From Peptoniphilus genitalis (lineage in GTDB: Bacteria; Bacillota; Clostridia; Tissierellales; Peptoniphilaceae), in NCBI RefSeq assembly GCF_023614525.1, contig NZ_CP097885.1, positions 310,001 to 374,000 of the forward strand: a stretch of DNA of 64,000 nucleotides, read 5' to 3'. The position numbers were made by a program, and so were the translations under genes. Below, one piece after another: positions 46,001 to 52,942 of the stretch (its first letter is position 1; every line of letters begins with the position of its first letter). The notes below the pieces were generated by a model. The model ran no database searches. It saw only the letters and a program-made list of their open reading frames with translations, and was not told the origin of the DNA.

Positions 46001-47300
46001 TTACTCCGTCTCTTATCTTCATAGACTTCATATCTTGTCCACCAATGTCTAAGATGAAGTCAACATCTGGATCAAAATATTTTGCTGCAGTGAAGTGGGC
46101 AATGGTTTCTACTTCCCCAAGGTCTAAGTTTAGGGCAGCCTTTAAAAATTCTTCCCCATAACCAGTTGTACCACATCCAGCAAAGTAGGCCTTGTCATTT
46201 TTTTCTTTATAGATTTCCTTTAGGTTTTCTATGGCAATGTCAAGTGGGTTGCCCTTGTTGGATCCATAGAATGTGTAGAGAATTTCATTCTTGTCAGAAA
46301 TTGCTACTAGCTTTGAAGTTGTTGAACCTGAATCTATTCCAAGATAAATTGGTCCCTCATAAGCTTTTAGGTCAATTTTTTTAAGAGATTTTGTCTTGTG
46401 TCTTTCTCTAAAGTCCCTAACTTCTTCATCGCTTGTAAAAAGGGCAGGCATTACGTCACTTTCCTTTACAAGAGTTTCTGCACTTGTGTTTACCTTGTTG
46501 TAAAGTTCTACAAAGGACATGGCCTTGGAGTCAAAACTTGAAAGGGCAGCACCCAAAGCAACAAAAATTTGTGAATTTTCTGGAGCTATAATCTCATCTT
46601 CTTTTAAGTCCAAAGTCTCTACAAATCTTTCCTTTAACATTGGAAGGAAGTGAAGTGGTCCACCTAAGAAGGCAACATTACCTCTTATCGGTCTACCACA
46701 TGCTAAGTTAGAAATTGTTTGGTTTACAACGGATTGAAAAACTGAAATGGCTATGTCGGCCTTGCTTGCCCCTTGGTTTATAAGAGCTTGAACGTCAGTC
46801 TTGGCAAAAACTCCACATCTTGATGCAATGGGATATAACTTTTCATAGTCCTTTGCCATTTCATTTAGACCAGATGCATCAGTTTGAAGAAGTGATGCCA
46901 TTTGATCTATGAAGGCACCTGTACCACCAGCACAAATAGAGTTCATCCTTTGTTCAACAGATCCTCTTAGGTAAGTAATTTTTGAATCTTCACCACCAAG
47001 TTCAATTGCCACATCAGTCTTGGGAATAAAGCAAGATATTGCTTCTCTCCCTGCTACAACTTCTTGTACAAAATCAATACCTAAGAATTCATGAACAGAA
47101 AGTCCACCTGATCCTGTTACATTAACAGTTACTGTGTCGTACTTAAACTGTGGATAGACTTCATTGATTACGTCCTTAACAGTTTTTCTAACATCAGAAA
47201 AATGCCTTCTATAAGTTTTATATAAAATATTTAATTTTTCATCTAGTATTACAAGTTTTACAGTAGTTGAACCAACATCTAATCCCATGTGAATTAGCAT
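43023..47300 (-). CDS. Giant fused acyl-CoA dehydratase activase-related protein
   Basis: 1425 residues. It contains two ASKHA activase domains of the 2-hydroxyglutaryl-CoA dehydratase type: the first (about 1-260) with GLDVGSTTVKLV and the iron-sulfur loop INSICAGGTGAF, the second (about 318-590) with GIDSGSTTSKLV, DIGGQDMK and EACSAGCGSF. A Cys cluster CRQCTNQC (near 605-612) follows, then a DUF2229-type segment (about 665-900, with the Cys in ITSETACYPAKISHG) and a HgdB/BcrC-like C-terminal region (about 1010-1400). The parts resemble an ATP-driven electron activator fused to a dehydratase-like module. Members are widespread in anaerobes with unknown substrate. The ATG at 47300 follows AAAGGAG; a GTG at 47306 is also in frame. 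Confidence 0.9.
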   Translation of the reverse strand: MLIHMGLDVGSTTVKLVILDEKLNILYKTYRRHFSDVRKTVKDVINEVYPQFKYDTVTVNVTGSGGLSVHEFLGIDFVQEVVAGREAISCFIPKTDVAIELGGEDSKITYLRGSVEQRMNSICAGGTGAFIDQMASLLQTDASGLNEMAKDYEKLYPIASRCGVFAKTDVQALINQGASKADIAISVFQSVVNQTISNLACGRPIRGNVAFLGGPLHFLPMLKERFVETLDLKEDEIIAPENSQIFVALGAALSSFDSKAMSFVELYNKVNTSAETLVKESDVMPALFTSDEEVRDFRERHKTKSLKKIDLKAYEGPIYLGIDSGSTTSKLVAISDKNEILYTFYGSNKGNPLDIAIENLKEIYKEKNDKAYFAGCGTTGYGEEFLKAALNLDLGEVETIAHFTAAKYFDPDVDFILDIGGQDMKSMKIRDGVIESILLNEACSAGCGSFLETFAHSVNMTAEEFANEATRSREPVDLGSRCTVFMNSNVKQAQKEGASVPDISAGLAYSVIRNAIQKVIKVRDPKDLGQHIVVQGGTFLSDAVLRAFENLTGVEVTRPEIAGLMGALGMALIAKEKSTGKSNIISKEDLEVFEYKSISTNCRQCTNQCALSVNVFPNGKRYITGNRCEKGAGHVRSKEDQLPNMYAYKYKRVFDYKSLPEKEAPRGIVGIPRVLNIYENYPFWHSFFTELGYSVVLSSKSSREIYEKGIETITSETACYPAKISHGHIEDLIEKGIKFIFYPAVFYEERQFKNADNTLNCPVVAGYSEVIKNNVDDIVDGKVKFMNPFISFDDRKKLEKRLAEVFDFIPKNEVKKAVRAGYEEQDRYRLDVLNEGNRILEEVNSKNQRAIVLSGRPYHIDPEINHGIPELITSLGLAVISEDGIARNVEIDSRLRVLDQWNYHSRLYRAAKFVGEHENLELVQLNSFGCGIDAVTTDQVQYILESYNKIYTALKIDEVSNLGAVKIRIRSLLEAAEKREFEKIDAELEGLLDDDPVIFTREMKKDYTILMPQMAPLHFSIFEPILRQEGINIEVLHDTGHKVVNEGLKYVNNDACYPSIFVVGQFIDAVKSGQYDTDRLALLMSQTGGACRASNYVGFVRKALKDAGYGHVPVIGLSFQGIEEHPGFQFDKRQMVRIGRKLIQGMLYADLIMRLTQATRPYEVIKGSTNILRDRWLDITTSENLIYNKTTFKKNVNQMVSEFERLEITKEEKPKVGIVGEILVKYHPAANNHLADLLEKEGAEVVIPDLTDFMMYSFKNARAKADKLSKSKLSAFVCEMGISYIESYRKFVREALNGTRFTSPEKIEEIIKYAEKYVDLGNQYGEGWLLTGEMVELIESGVENIICVQPFGCLPNHITGKGVIKAIRSSYEKANIIPIDYDASASEVNQFNRIKLMLSQAKKNMEEGEDKYNRGYLKKKASMKN

Positions 47301-47306
47301 AGTCAC

Positions 47307-47590
47307 TTTCTCCTTTCAAAATAAAAGCCACTAAATTTTATGTATAAGTTAATTTTATTAATTTCCAAAATACATGCTGAGATAAATAATTATTGCACTT
47401 TCTATTTGCAAATACAATAATTTTTTTCGCAAAGTTTGATTTTTATTATTAAGATATTTGACATTTCTTAACAATTGCTTTCTTTCATTATAAACTACTT
47501 TAGTGATTTTTATAATGGCAAAAAGATATTTTTGCAATAAAAAACCATCCTCTTAAGAGGACAGCTTCTAATCGAAAGTATGTAAAAAAA
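47307..47590. other. Gene-free leader region of the activase gene
   Basis: About 285 AT-rich bases with no coding frame. It holds an interrupted inverted repeat AATTATTG (47388-47395) / CAATAATT (47415-47422) and a short palindrome TCCTCTTAAGAGGA (47548-47561). Read on the minus strand, the palindrome precedes TGGTTTTTTATTG and could act as a second ferredoxin terminator. A promoter for the activase gene should lie here, but I cannot pick one with confidence. Confidence 0.5.
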
Positions 47591-47611
47591 AGATAGGCCC
47601 ATTACCTATCT
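47591..47611 (-). terminator. Ferredoxin gene terminator
   Basis: AGATAGG / CCTATCT stem; the minus strand continues TTTTTTTTACA. It lies 15 bases after the ferredoxin stop. Confidence 0.88.
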
Positions 47612-47625
47612 TTTCTTTAAGTAAA

Positions 47626-47796
47626 TTAGTCTTCTGGATTTGGAGCGCCTACTGGACAAACAGCTGCACAGCTACCGCAATCGATACATTGAGATTCGTC
47701 AATTGAATAGATGTCTCCTTCGCTAATACATCCAACTGGACATTCTGGTTGACATGCACCACATGCGATGCAAGAATCGTTAATTACATATGCCAT
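47626..47796 (-). CDS. 2[4Fe-4S] ferredoxin (clostridial type)
   Basis: 56 residues, read by translating the minus strand from the ATG at 47796 (TGGAGGTAAT lies upstream). Two four-Cys clusters: CIACGACQPEC (about 9-19) and CIDCGSCAAVC (about 37-47), each followed by PVG, with symmetrical halves as in clostridial ferredoxins. It is a low-potential electron carrier in the cytosol. It lies just upstream of the activase gene on the same strand and could donate electrons to it, though terminators separate them. The acidic composition (PNPED end) is typical. Confidence 0.95.
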   Translation of the reverse strand: MAYVINDSCIACGACQPECPVGCISEGDIYSIDESQCIDCGSCAAVCPVGAPNPED

Positions 47797-48038
47797 TTTA
47801 CATTACCTCCATAAAAAATTATACCAAAATTTATGAATTCTTATATTCATAATCTTATGTCATTATATTAACATAATCTTTTTAATATTTCAATCATTAT
47901 TATTCTTTTTTTATGATAAATTTTTTCTAATTTTATAAAAAATTATAAGAATTAAGCAAACTCAATACTTTTAGACAATTTTAAAATTATTTAATTATCA
48001 ATAAATATTTTTTAATTGAGTCTTGTATTCATTAAAGC
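47797..48038. other. AT-rich gene-free stretch
   Basis: Almost only A and T, with a TATAAT-like element near the ferredoxin start on the minus strand but a poor -35. Nothing else recognised. Confidence 0.5.
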
Positions 48039-48039
48039 T

Positions 48040-48070
48040 AATAAATCATAGCATTTTACTATGATTTATT
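48040..48070 (-). terminator. Hairpin overlapping the metal-ATPase stop codon
   Basis: AATAAATCATAG / CTATGATTTATT 12-bp perfect stem with a 7-base loop that contains the last bases of the gene. There is no good T-run (TTAGCTTTAAT), so termination strength is uncertain. Confidence 0.55.
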
Positions 48071-50126
48071 ATTCTTTAAAAACCCTAAGTGAATTGACAA
48101 TGCAAAGTAGGGCAACACCTACATCAGCAAAAACTGCTAGAGGCATAGAAACATATCCCACTGCTCCAAGTCCTAATACTACAACTTTTAAGAACAAGGC
48201 AATAAAAATATTTTGGTAGGCAATTTTCTTTACCCTCTTAGCAATATCAATTGCCCTTACAATAGAAGAAATATCATTTTTTAAAAGAACAATGTCAGAA
48301 GTTTCTATGGCAATATCTGATCCAGAACCCATACTTATTCCTAAATATGCTGATGCAAGTGAAGGTGCATCATTAGTTCCGTCACCAACAAAGGCAATTC
48401 TTTTGTCTTCTTCAATTTTTTTAATTTCACTTACCTTATCTTCTGGTAAAAGAGAACCCTTATAGTAGTCAATTCCAACTTCTTTTGCGATTTCTTCTAC
48501 TACCCTGTCTTTGTCGCCAGAAAACATGTAAGTCTTAACGCCTCTTTTGTGAAGGTCATCTACACTTTCCTTAACTCCATCCTTTATTTGGTCTTTTAGT
48601 TTTATAACCCCAAGAACTTTTTCCTTGTCAGCAACAAATACGTCCACGTAGTTTGATTCCTTGTTTCCTTCAAGACTTATGTCAAAGTCTTCCAATAATT
48701 TTTTATTTCCAACAAGGTAGGACTTACCTTCAAGTTCAAATTCTATTCCCTTACCACCAAGATTGTTTAGGTGATCAGGAGTTTTTTTAGTCTTAAAGGC
48801 TTTTACAATAGCTTTGGCTATTGGGTGAGTTGAATAAGCCTCTCCCACAGCAGCAATTTCTAATATTTCATCTTTTGATGCAGCGGTTTCTTCTACTTCT
48901 GCAATAATAAATTCACCCTTAGTAACTGTTCCAGTTTTATCAAAGGCAACTCCATCAATGTCAGTCAAGGCTTCAATAGAATTTCCACCCTTTACAAAGA
49001 TTGACCTTCTTGAAAGAGATCCAATTCCCGCAAACATTGTAAGTGGAACAGAAATTGCAAGAGCACATGGACAGGAAATAACCAAAAATATGGCCGCTCT
49101 GTAAAGTGCTTCTTTAGCAGTATGGTCTGTTGCAAAATTTAAGAATAAGAATAAAATTACTGCAAGACCAATTACTATTGGGGTATAAATTTTTGCAAAT
49201 CTAGTGATAAATTTCTCTACTTTAGCCTTATTTACGCTGGCATTTTTTACCATATCAATAATTTTTGCAATAGTTCCTTCCTTATAAGTCTTTGTTACTT
49301 CAACTTCAAGAGAAGAGTCCAAGTTTACAAAACCAGATATGATTTCATCTCCTGCTTCGAGAGATACTGGGGCAAACTCTCCTGATATATTTGAAGTATC
49401 AAGATTAGAAGATCCCTTCAAAATTTTTCCATCTAGGGGAACTTTTTCTCCTGGTCTAATTAAAATAACTTGTCCAATGGCAACTTCGCTTGGATCAACT
49501 TTTACAATCTCTCCATCAATCATTAAGTTGGCGAACTCTGGCTTTAACTTTAGAGCTTCTCTTATAGATTTCTTTGAAGAGTCAACAGCCTTGTCTTGAA
49601 TAATTTCTCCCACACTGTAGAAAAGCATAACTGCAACAGCTTCTGCATACTCGCCAGAAATTATGGCAGCAAGAGATGCCACAGTCATAAGAAATTTTTC
49701 ATCCATAAATTTCCCTGTAGCAATTTTTTCTATTGATGGTTTTATTACATCGTAGCCAATAATTAGATATAAAACTAAATAAGAAATTATTGTAACTTTT
49801 TCATTTAATTTTGCAAAATGTAAAATCAAAAGTCCTACAAATACAACAATAGACTTGTAGATGGAGAAACTTTCTTCTTCCTCCTCTTCTTCTATCTCTT
49901 CACCAAGGTCTTCTGTTACAACCACTCCATCTTCTATGGAATCAACAATCTCTTGAATTTTATTTCTTAGCTCACTTGACTCCTCTTCTGATTCAAAGAC
50001 AAGCTCATCATTTAGAAAATCGTAATGAAGATTTTTGAGTTCATCTCTTGACTTAAGTTTCTCTTCTATCTTGCCTGCACAGTTAGCGCAAGTAAGTCCT
50101 CTTAAGTGAAAAATATACTTATCCAT
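48069..50126 (-). CDS. cadA: P-type heavy-metal ATPase (Zn/Cd/Pb exporter type)
   Basis: Exports soft divalent metals at ATP cost. 685 residues: N-terminal HMA domain with the CxxC of LTCANCAGKIEE (about 11-22), an acidic Glu-rich stretch (IEEEEEEESF near 78-87), membrane helices, the CPC metal motif SCPCALAISVP near 350, the phosphorylated Asp in DKTGT near 395, and GDGTNDAPSLA near 585. The CPC plus N-terminal HMA and overall layout indicate subclass IB-2 (Cd/Zn/Pb) and not a Cu ATPase, but metal choice is inferred. A strong promoter overlapped by an ArsR/SmtB-like palindrome lies upstream. No regulator or CadC gene is adjacent. Confidence 0.9.
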   Translation of the reverse strand: MDKYIFHLRGLTCANCAGKIEEKLKSRDELKNLHYDFLNDELVFESEEESSELRNKIQEIVDSIEDGVVVTEDLGEEIEEEEEEESFSIYKSIVVFVGLLILHFAKLNEKVTIISYLVLYLIIGYDVIKPSIEKIATGKFMDEKFLMTVASLAAIISGEYAEAVAVMLFYSVGEIIQDKAVDSSKKSIREALKLKPEFANLMIDGEIVKVDPSEVAIGQVILIRPGEKVPLDGKILKGSSNLDTSNISGEFAPVSLEAGDEIISGFVNLDSSLEVEVTKTYKEGTIAKIIDMVKNASVNKAKVEKFITRFAKIYTPIVIGLAVILFLFLNFATDHTAKEALYRAAIFLVISCPCALAISVPLTMFAGIGSLSRRSIFVKGGNSIEALTDIDGVAFDKTGTVTKGEFIIAEVEETAASKDEILEIAAVGEAYSTHPIAKAIVKAFKTKKTPDHLNNLGGKGIEFELEGKSYLVGNKKLLEDFDISLEGNKESNYVDVFVADKEKVLGVIKLKDQIKDGVKESVDDLHKRGVKTYMFSGDKDRVVEEIAKEVGIDYYKGSLLPEDKVSEIKKIEEDKRIAFVGDGTNDAPSLASAYLGISMGSGSDIAIETSDIVLLKNDISSIVRAIDIAKRVKKIAYQNIFIALFLKVVVLGLGAVGYVSMPLAVFADVGVALLCIVNSLRVFKE

Positions 50127-50149
50127 AAATTTCTCCTTTTTTATTTTTA

Positions 50150-50171
50150 ATATTTCGACACTTGTTCATAT
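50150..50171 (-). promoter_or_regulatory. Putative ArsR/SmtB-type operator of the metal-ATPase gene
   Basis: Imperfect inverted repeat ATATTTCGACA-ct-TGTTCATAT on the plus strand; on the minus strand it reads ATATGAACA...TGTCGAAATAT. This resembles the ATATGAACA half-sites of SmtB/CadC operators. It covers the expected transcription start of the promoter at 50176-50203. Confidence 0.6.
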
Positions 50172-50175
50172 ATTC

Positions 50176-50203
50176 ATTATATTACATCATCTTTTGTTGT
50201 CAA
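50176..50203 (-). promoter_or_regulatory. Metal-ATPase promoter
   Basis: On the minus strand: consensus TTGACA (50203-50198), 16-base spacer, consensus TATAAT (50181-50176). The start of transcription is expected near 50169, inside the operator-like palindrome. Confidence 0.8.
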
Positions 50204-50327
50204 TAGATTTTAGTCTTTATTTTTTTAATTATTTATGAGATAATACTTAGGCAAGAGATGACCCTAAATTGTTTTAATAGATTTTACATAAATTTTAAAT
50301 TAAATTTAAAATCTTTAAAAAAAACAG

Positions 50328-50356
50328 TTGACAAAAGATGCTCATTACTTTAGAAT
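50328..50356 (+). promoter_or_regulatory. tRNA cluster promoter
   Basis: TTGACA (50328-50333), exactly 17 bases, TAGAAT (50351-50356). The first tRNA starts 37 bases later. Confidence 0.8.
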
Positions 50357-50392
50357 GAGTAGAGTAAGTTGCTAAAGAGTGACCTTCAATTT

Positions 50393-50484
50393 GGAGAAAT
50401 ACTCAAGTGGCTGAAGAGGCTCCCCTGCTAAGGGAGTAGGTCCCGATTAGGGTCGCGAGGGTTCAAATCCCTCTTTCTCCGCCA
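50393..50484 (+). tRNA. tRNA-Ser (GCT)
   Basis: 92 bases with the long variable arm of serine tRNAs. Acceptor GGAGAAA pairs with TTTCTCC, followed by G and encoded CCA. The anticodon loop ctGCTaa gives GCT, reading AGC/AGU. T-arm GGTTCAAATCC. First of three tRNAs in one transcript. Confidence 0.96.
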
Positions 50485-50491
50485 ATGGTGA

Positions 50492-50568
50492 GGGCCTTTA
50501 GCTCAGTTGGTTAGAGCGCCCGGCTCATAACCGGTAGGTCCCGGGTTCAAGTCCCTGAAGGCCCACCA
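50492..50568 (+). tRNA. tRNA with CAT anticodon (Met or Ile2)
   Basis: 77 bases, acceptor GGGCCTT / AAGGCCC, discriminator A and encoded CCA, anticodon loop ctCATaa, T-arm GGGTTCAAGTCCC. CAT can mean elongator Met or, if the C is modified to lysidine, Ile reading AUA. The first acceptor pair (G-C) rules out initiator type. The sequence does not decide between Met and Ile2. Confidence 0.92.
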
Positions 50569-50575
50569 TTTACTT

Positions 50576-50651
<76 letters not shown>

Positions 50652-50655
50652 TAAT

Positions 50656-50677
50656 AAGTACCAAGTCTTTGGTACTT
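50656..50677 (+). terminator. tRNA cluster terminator
   Basis: AAGTACCAA-gtc-TTTGGTACTT-type stem followed by ATTTTTTTG. Confidence 0.88.
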
Positions 50678-50791
50678 ATTTTTTTGTTTATTTTTATTTT
50701 TTTATAATTTTTAATTTCAATTTTACTTTTAATTTTGTCGATATAAAATTTTTTCAATTCATACATATTTAAAATCAAATACATTAAAAAA

Positions 50792-50830
50792 GCACACCAC
50801 TTTATGCTTGCCACATAATAGTCGTGTGCT
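50792..50830 (-). terminator. Terminator of the isochorismatase-family gene
   Basis: AGCACAC / GTGTGCT arms around a roughly 25-base loop; on the minus strand it is followed by TTTTTTAATG. It lies 35 bases after the stop. Confidence 0.7.
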
Positions 50831-50864
50831 TTTTCATTTTTATTTTTTTGATTTTTCTTATTTA

Positions 50865-51389
50865 TCAAATTATTTTTATCTGACATGACTCTAGAACATC
50901 AATGGCTGACGCCTTCTTTTCATCTGTTAATCCTTCTGTTAAATCTTTAAAAAGATAAATATTTTTCTCTGGCAAGAAGCCCTTAACTAATAAAATATTT
51001 GAGACTACGCAGATGTCTGCAACAAGTCCTAGAAAATATATATCTCCTACTCCCTCTTCTTCATCTAATTTTTTTAGATATTCTCCAAGCTCAACTGAAG
51101 CAAAAGTATTTTTTTCGAACTTCTTTGCTCCTTCAAAGGACTTAGTCATCTTTAATTCTTCTGGAATATCGTGACCCCAAGTCCCCTTGATGCAGTGCTC
51201 TATAGGAAGATTCTTTCCTTCATTTGTTGAAAGATAATCATCATAATGGGTGTCTAGGGTATAGACCACTTCCCCATGAAAGCTCTCAACTTTTTTAACA
51301 ACTTCCTTTAAGAGTCTTTCTCCATCTTTTGCTTTAAGAGAACCTGTGACAAAATCATTTTGCATATCAATAACTACTAAAAGGTCCAT
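50865..51389 (-). CDS. Isochorismatase-family cysteine hydrolase (nicotinamidase-like)
   Basis: 174 residues with the catalytic triad of the family: Asp in VVIDMQNDFVTG (near 8), Lys in the FEGAKKFEKNTF region (near 88) and Cys in LVADICVVSNILL (near 132). The loop VVYTLDTHYDDY resembles nicotinamidase metal-site DxH segments, so conversion of nicotinamide to nicotinate for NAD salvage is plausible; other amide hydrolysis cannot be ruled out. Transcribed alone, divergent from sfsA. The ATG follows AAGGAGGGAGCTA. Confidence 0.85.
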   Translation of the reverse strand: MDLLVVIDMQNDFVTGSLKAKDGERLLKEVVKKVESFHGEVVYTLDTHYDDYLSTNEGKNLPIEHCIKGTWGHDIPEELKMTKSFEGAKKFEKNTFASVELGEYLKKLDEEEGVGDIYFLGLVADICVVSNILLVKGFLPEKNIYLFKDLTEGLTDEKKASAIDVLESCQIKII

Positions 51390-51422
51390 TAGCTCCCTCC
51401 TTTTTTCTATCTTACTCCATAT

Positions 51423-51451
51423 TTTACATAAATTAAAGTTCCCTGTATAAT
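51423..51451 (+). promoter_or_regulatory. sfsA promoter
   Basis: TTTACA (51423-51428), 17 bases, TATAAT (51446-51451); 16 bases before the sfsA ATG, so the leader is very short. Confidence 0.7.
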
Positions 51452-51466
51452 ATTTTGGGGTGACTT

Positions 51467-52165
51467 ATGAAATACACTAGCGTAATAAGAGCAGAATTTT
51501 TATATAGAAAAAATAGATTTATATCCTATTGCAAGAAGGGCTCTAAGACCTTGGAGGTCTACGTGCCAAACACAGGTCGCTGCAAGGAGCTCCTTATTGA
51601 AGGTGTTACAGTCTACTTGACCTACAATGACAATCCAAATAGGAAGACTTCCTACACCTTAATTGGAGTAATGAAGGGCGACAGATTAATAAATATTGAC
51701 TCCCAGGCTCCTAACCAAGTTGTGGAAGAAGCCTTACTTAAAAATAAAATTGACTTAGGCTTTAAGTACAATAAAATAAAAAGAGAGTACACTCATGGAG
51801 ATTCACGCTTCGACTTTTATCTTGAAGGCCAGGGACAAAAAGCTCTCATGGAAGTCAAGGGCGTTACCCTTGAGAAGGATGGTATCGTAGCCTTCCCTGA
51901 TGCGCCAACTAAGAGAGGCCTTAAGCACGTCAAGGGACTAGATAAATCCCACAAGGACTTCATGACATTTATTTTATTTGTAATTCAAATGGAAGATGTC
52001 AAATTTTTTACACCAAATTATTTGACTGACCCAAGTTTTTCAAGAGGACTTAAAGAGGCAAGTGAAAATGGTGTCAAAGTCCTTGCCTATGATTCAATAG
52101 TCACAAAAAATTCAATAGAACTTAACAAGGAAGTTCCAGTTATCTTGGAGGAAAGATGGAATTAA
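51467..52165 (+). CDS. sfsA: SfsA-family nuclease
   Basis: 232 residues, full family length. An N-terminal OB-fold (about 1-80, with FLYRKNRFISYCKK and VPNTGRCKELL) and a restriction-endonuclease-like domain whose catalytic region shows SRFDFYL and ALMEVKGVTLEKDGI near 125-145, with FPDAPTKRGLKH after it. Originally named for sugar fermentation stimulation in E. coli, now regarded as a DNA/RNA-binding nuclease. First of three overlapping genes with a GNAT and a DUF6440 protein. Confidence 0.93.
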   Translation: MKYTSVIRAEFLYRKNRFISYCKKGSKTLEVYVPNTGRCKELLIEGVTVYLTYNDNPNRKTSYTLIGVMKGDRLINIDSQAPNQVVEEALLKNKIDLGFKYNKIKREYTHGDSRFDFYLEGQGQKALMEVKGVTLEKDGIVAFPDAPTKRGLKHVKGLDKSHKDFMTFILFVIQMEDVKFFTPNYLTDPSFSRGLKEASENGVKVLAYDSIVTKNSIELNKEVPVILEERWN

Positions 52166-52659
52166 GACTAGCAAGAGAAGATGATAGAGAAATAATCTTA
52201 AAAATCTATGATGATGGATCAAAGAAATTAAAGTCCTTGGGACTTGACCAATGGCAGGGTCATGACAAGCCAAATCTTGATAATTTTAAAGAACTTATAG
52301 AAAACAAAAATATTTTTGTTTTAGAAGATGAGAGAAAAGTTGTTTCCACTGTCATTATTTACGACAACGACATAGATTATGAAAATAATTTAGATGGGAC
52401 CTGGCAAAGTCCAAGCCCCTATGTTGCTCTTCACAGGATTGGGACACTTGAGAGTGAAAGAAAAAAGGGCTACGGGAGAAAAATAATTGAAATGTCAGAA
52501 TCCTATGCAAGAGAAAATAATTTTAAGTCAGTAAGGATTGACACCCACAGAGGAAACAAGGACATGCAGAGATTATTAAGCTCTCTATCTTATAAGTATG
52601 TTGGCATAGTTTATCTTGGCGGCAAGAATGAAAGACTCGCCTTCGAAAAAGTATTGTGA
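52156..52659 (+). CDS. GNAT-family N-acetyltransferase
   Basis: 167 residues of the GNAT fold: N-terminal MELRLAREDDREIILKIYDDG, acetyl-CoA-binding block RIGTLESERKKGYGRKIIEM (about 95-114, R/Q-x-x-G-x-G/A form KKGYGR), and SVRIDTHRGNKDMQRLLSSLSY near 130-150. Such enzymes acetylate small amines or protein termini; no substrate can be named. The ATG overlaps the sfsA stop by 10 bases, so it is translationally coupled. Confidence 0.9.
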   Translation: MELRLAREDDREIILKIYDDGSKKLKSLGLDQWQGHDKPNLDNFKELIENKNIFVLEDERKVVSTVIIYDNDIDYENNLDGTWQSPSPYVALHRIGTLESERKKGYGRKIIEMSESYARENNFKSVRIDTHRGNKDMQRLLSSLSYKYVGIVYLGGKNERLAFEKVL

Positions 52660-52667
52660 GGTTAAAA

Positions 52668-52880
52668 ATGTTTAATAAGGATGACAAAAGATTTATAAAA
52701 ATTTTTAAAGAAGGGACTCTTACTGAGTCCATGGAAATTCTCTTGGACACAGAGACTGGAGTTAATTATCTATACATCGGTGCAGGTTACGGTATGGGAA
52801 TCACTCCCCTCTTGGGTCCTGATGGAAAAGTTCTTGTTTCCAGTCAAAGAGAAATAGCAAATTATAAAGAGAGAATGTAA
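52668..52880 (+). CDS. DUF6440-family small protein
   Basis: 70 residues from the ATG at 52668 (GAGGT precedes it; the GTG at 52656 in the same frame contains that ribosome site). Sequence MFNKDDKRFIKIFKEG, then ILLDTETGVNYLYI and GYGMGITPLLGPDG, matches the short DUF6440 proteins common in Firmicutes, sometimes near mobile DNA. Function unknown; the beta-rich pattern suggests a single small domain. It ends the sfsA-GNAT-DUF6440 transcript, before a terminator. Confidence 0.85.
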   Translation: MFNKDDKRFIKIFKEGTLTESMEILLDTETGVNYLYIGAGYGMGITPLLGPDGKVLVSSQREIANYKERM

Positions 52881-52898
52881 ATATTTGATCAAAAAAGA

Positions 52899-52935
52899 AC
52901 CACAGTCTAAGAATTTAATCTTAAAAGACTGTGGT
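52899..52935. terminator. Bidirectional terminator
   Basis: ACCACAGTCT / AGACTGTGGT with T/A runs on both sides, between the convergent DUF6440 and mgtE genes. Confidence 0.88.
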
Positions 52936-52942
52936 TTTATTT

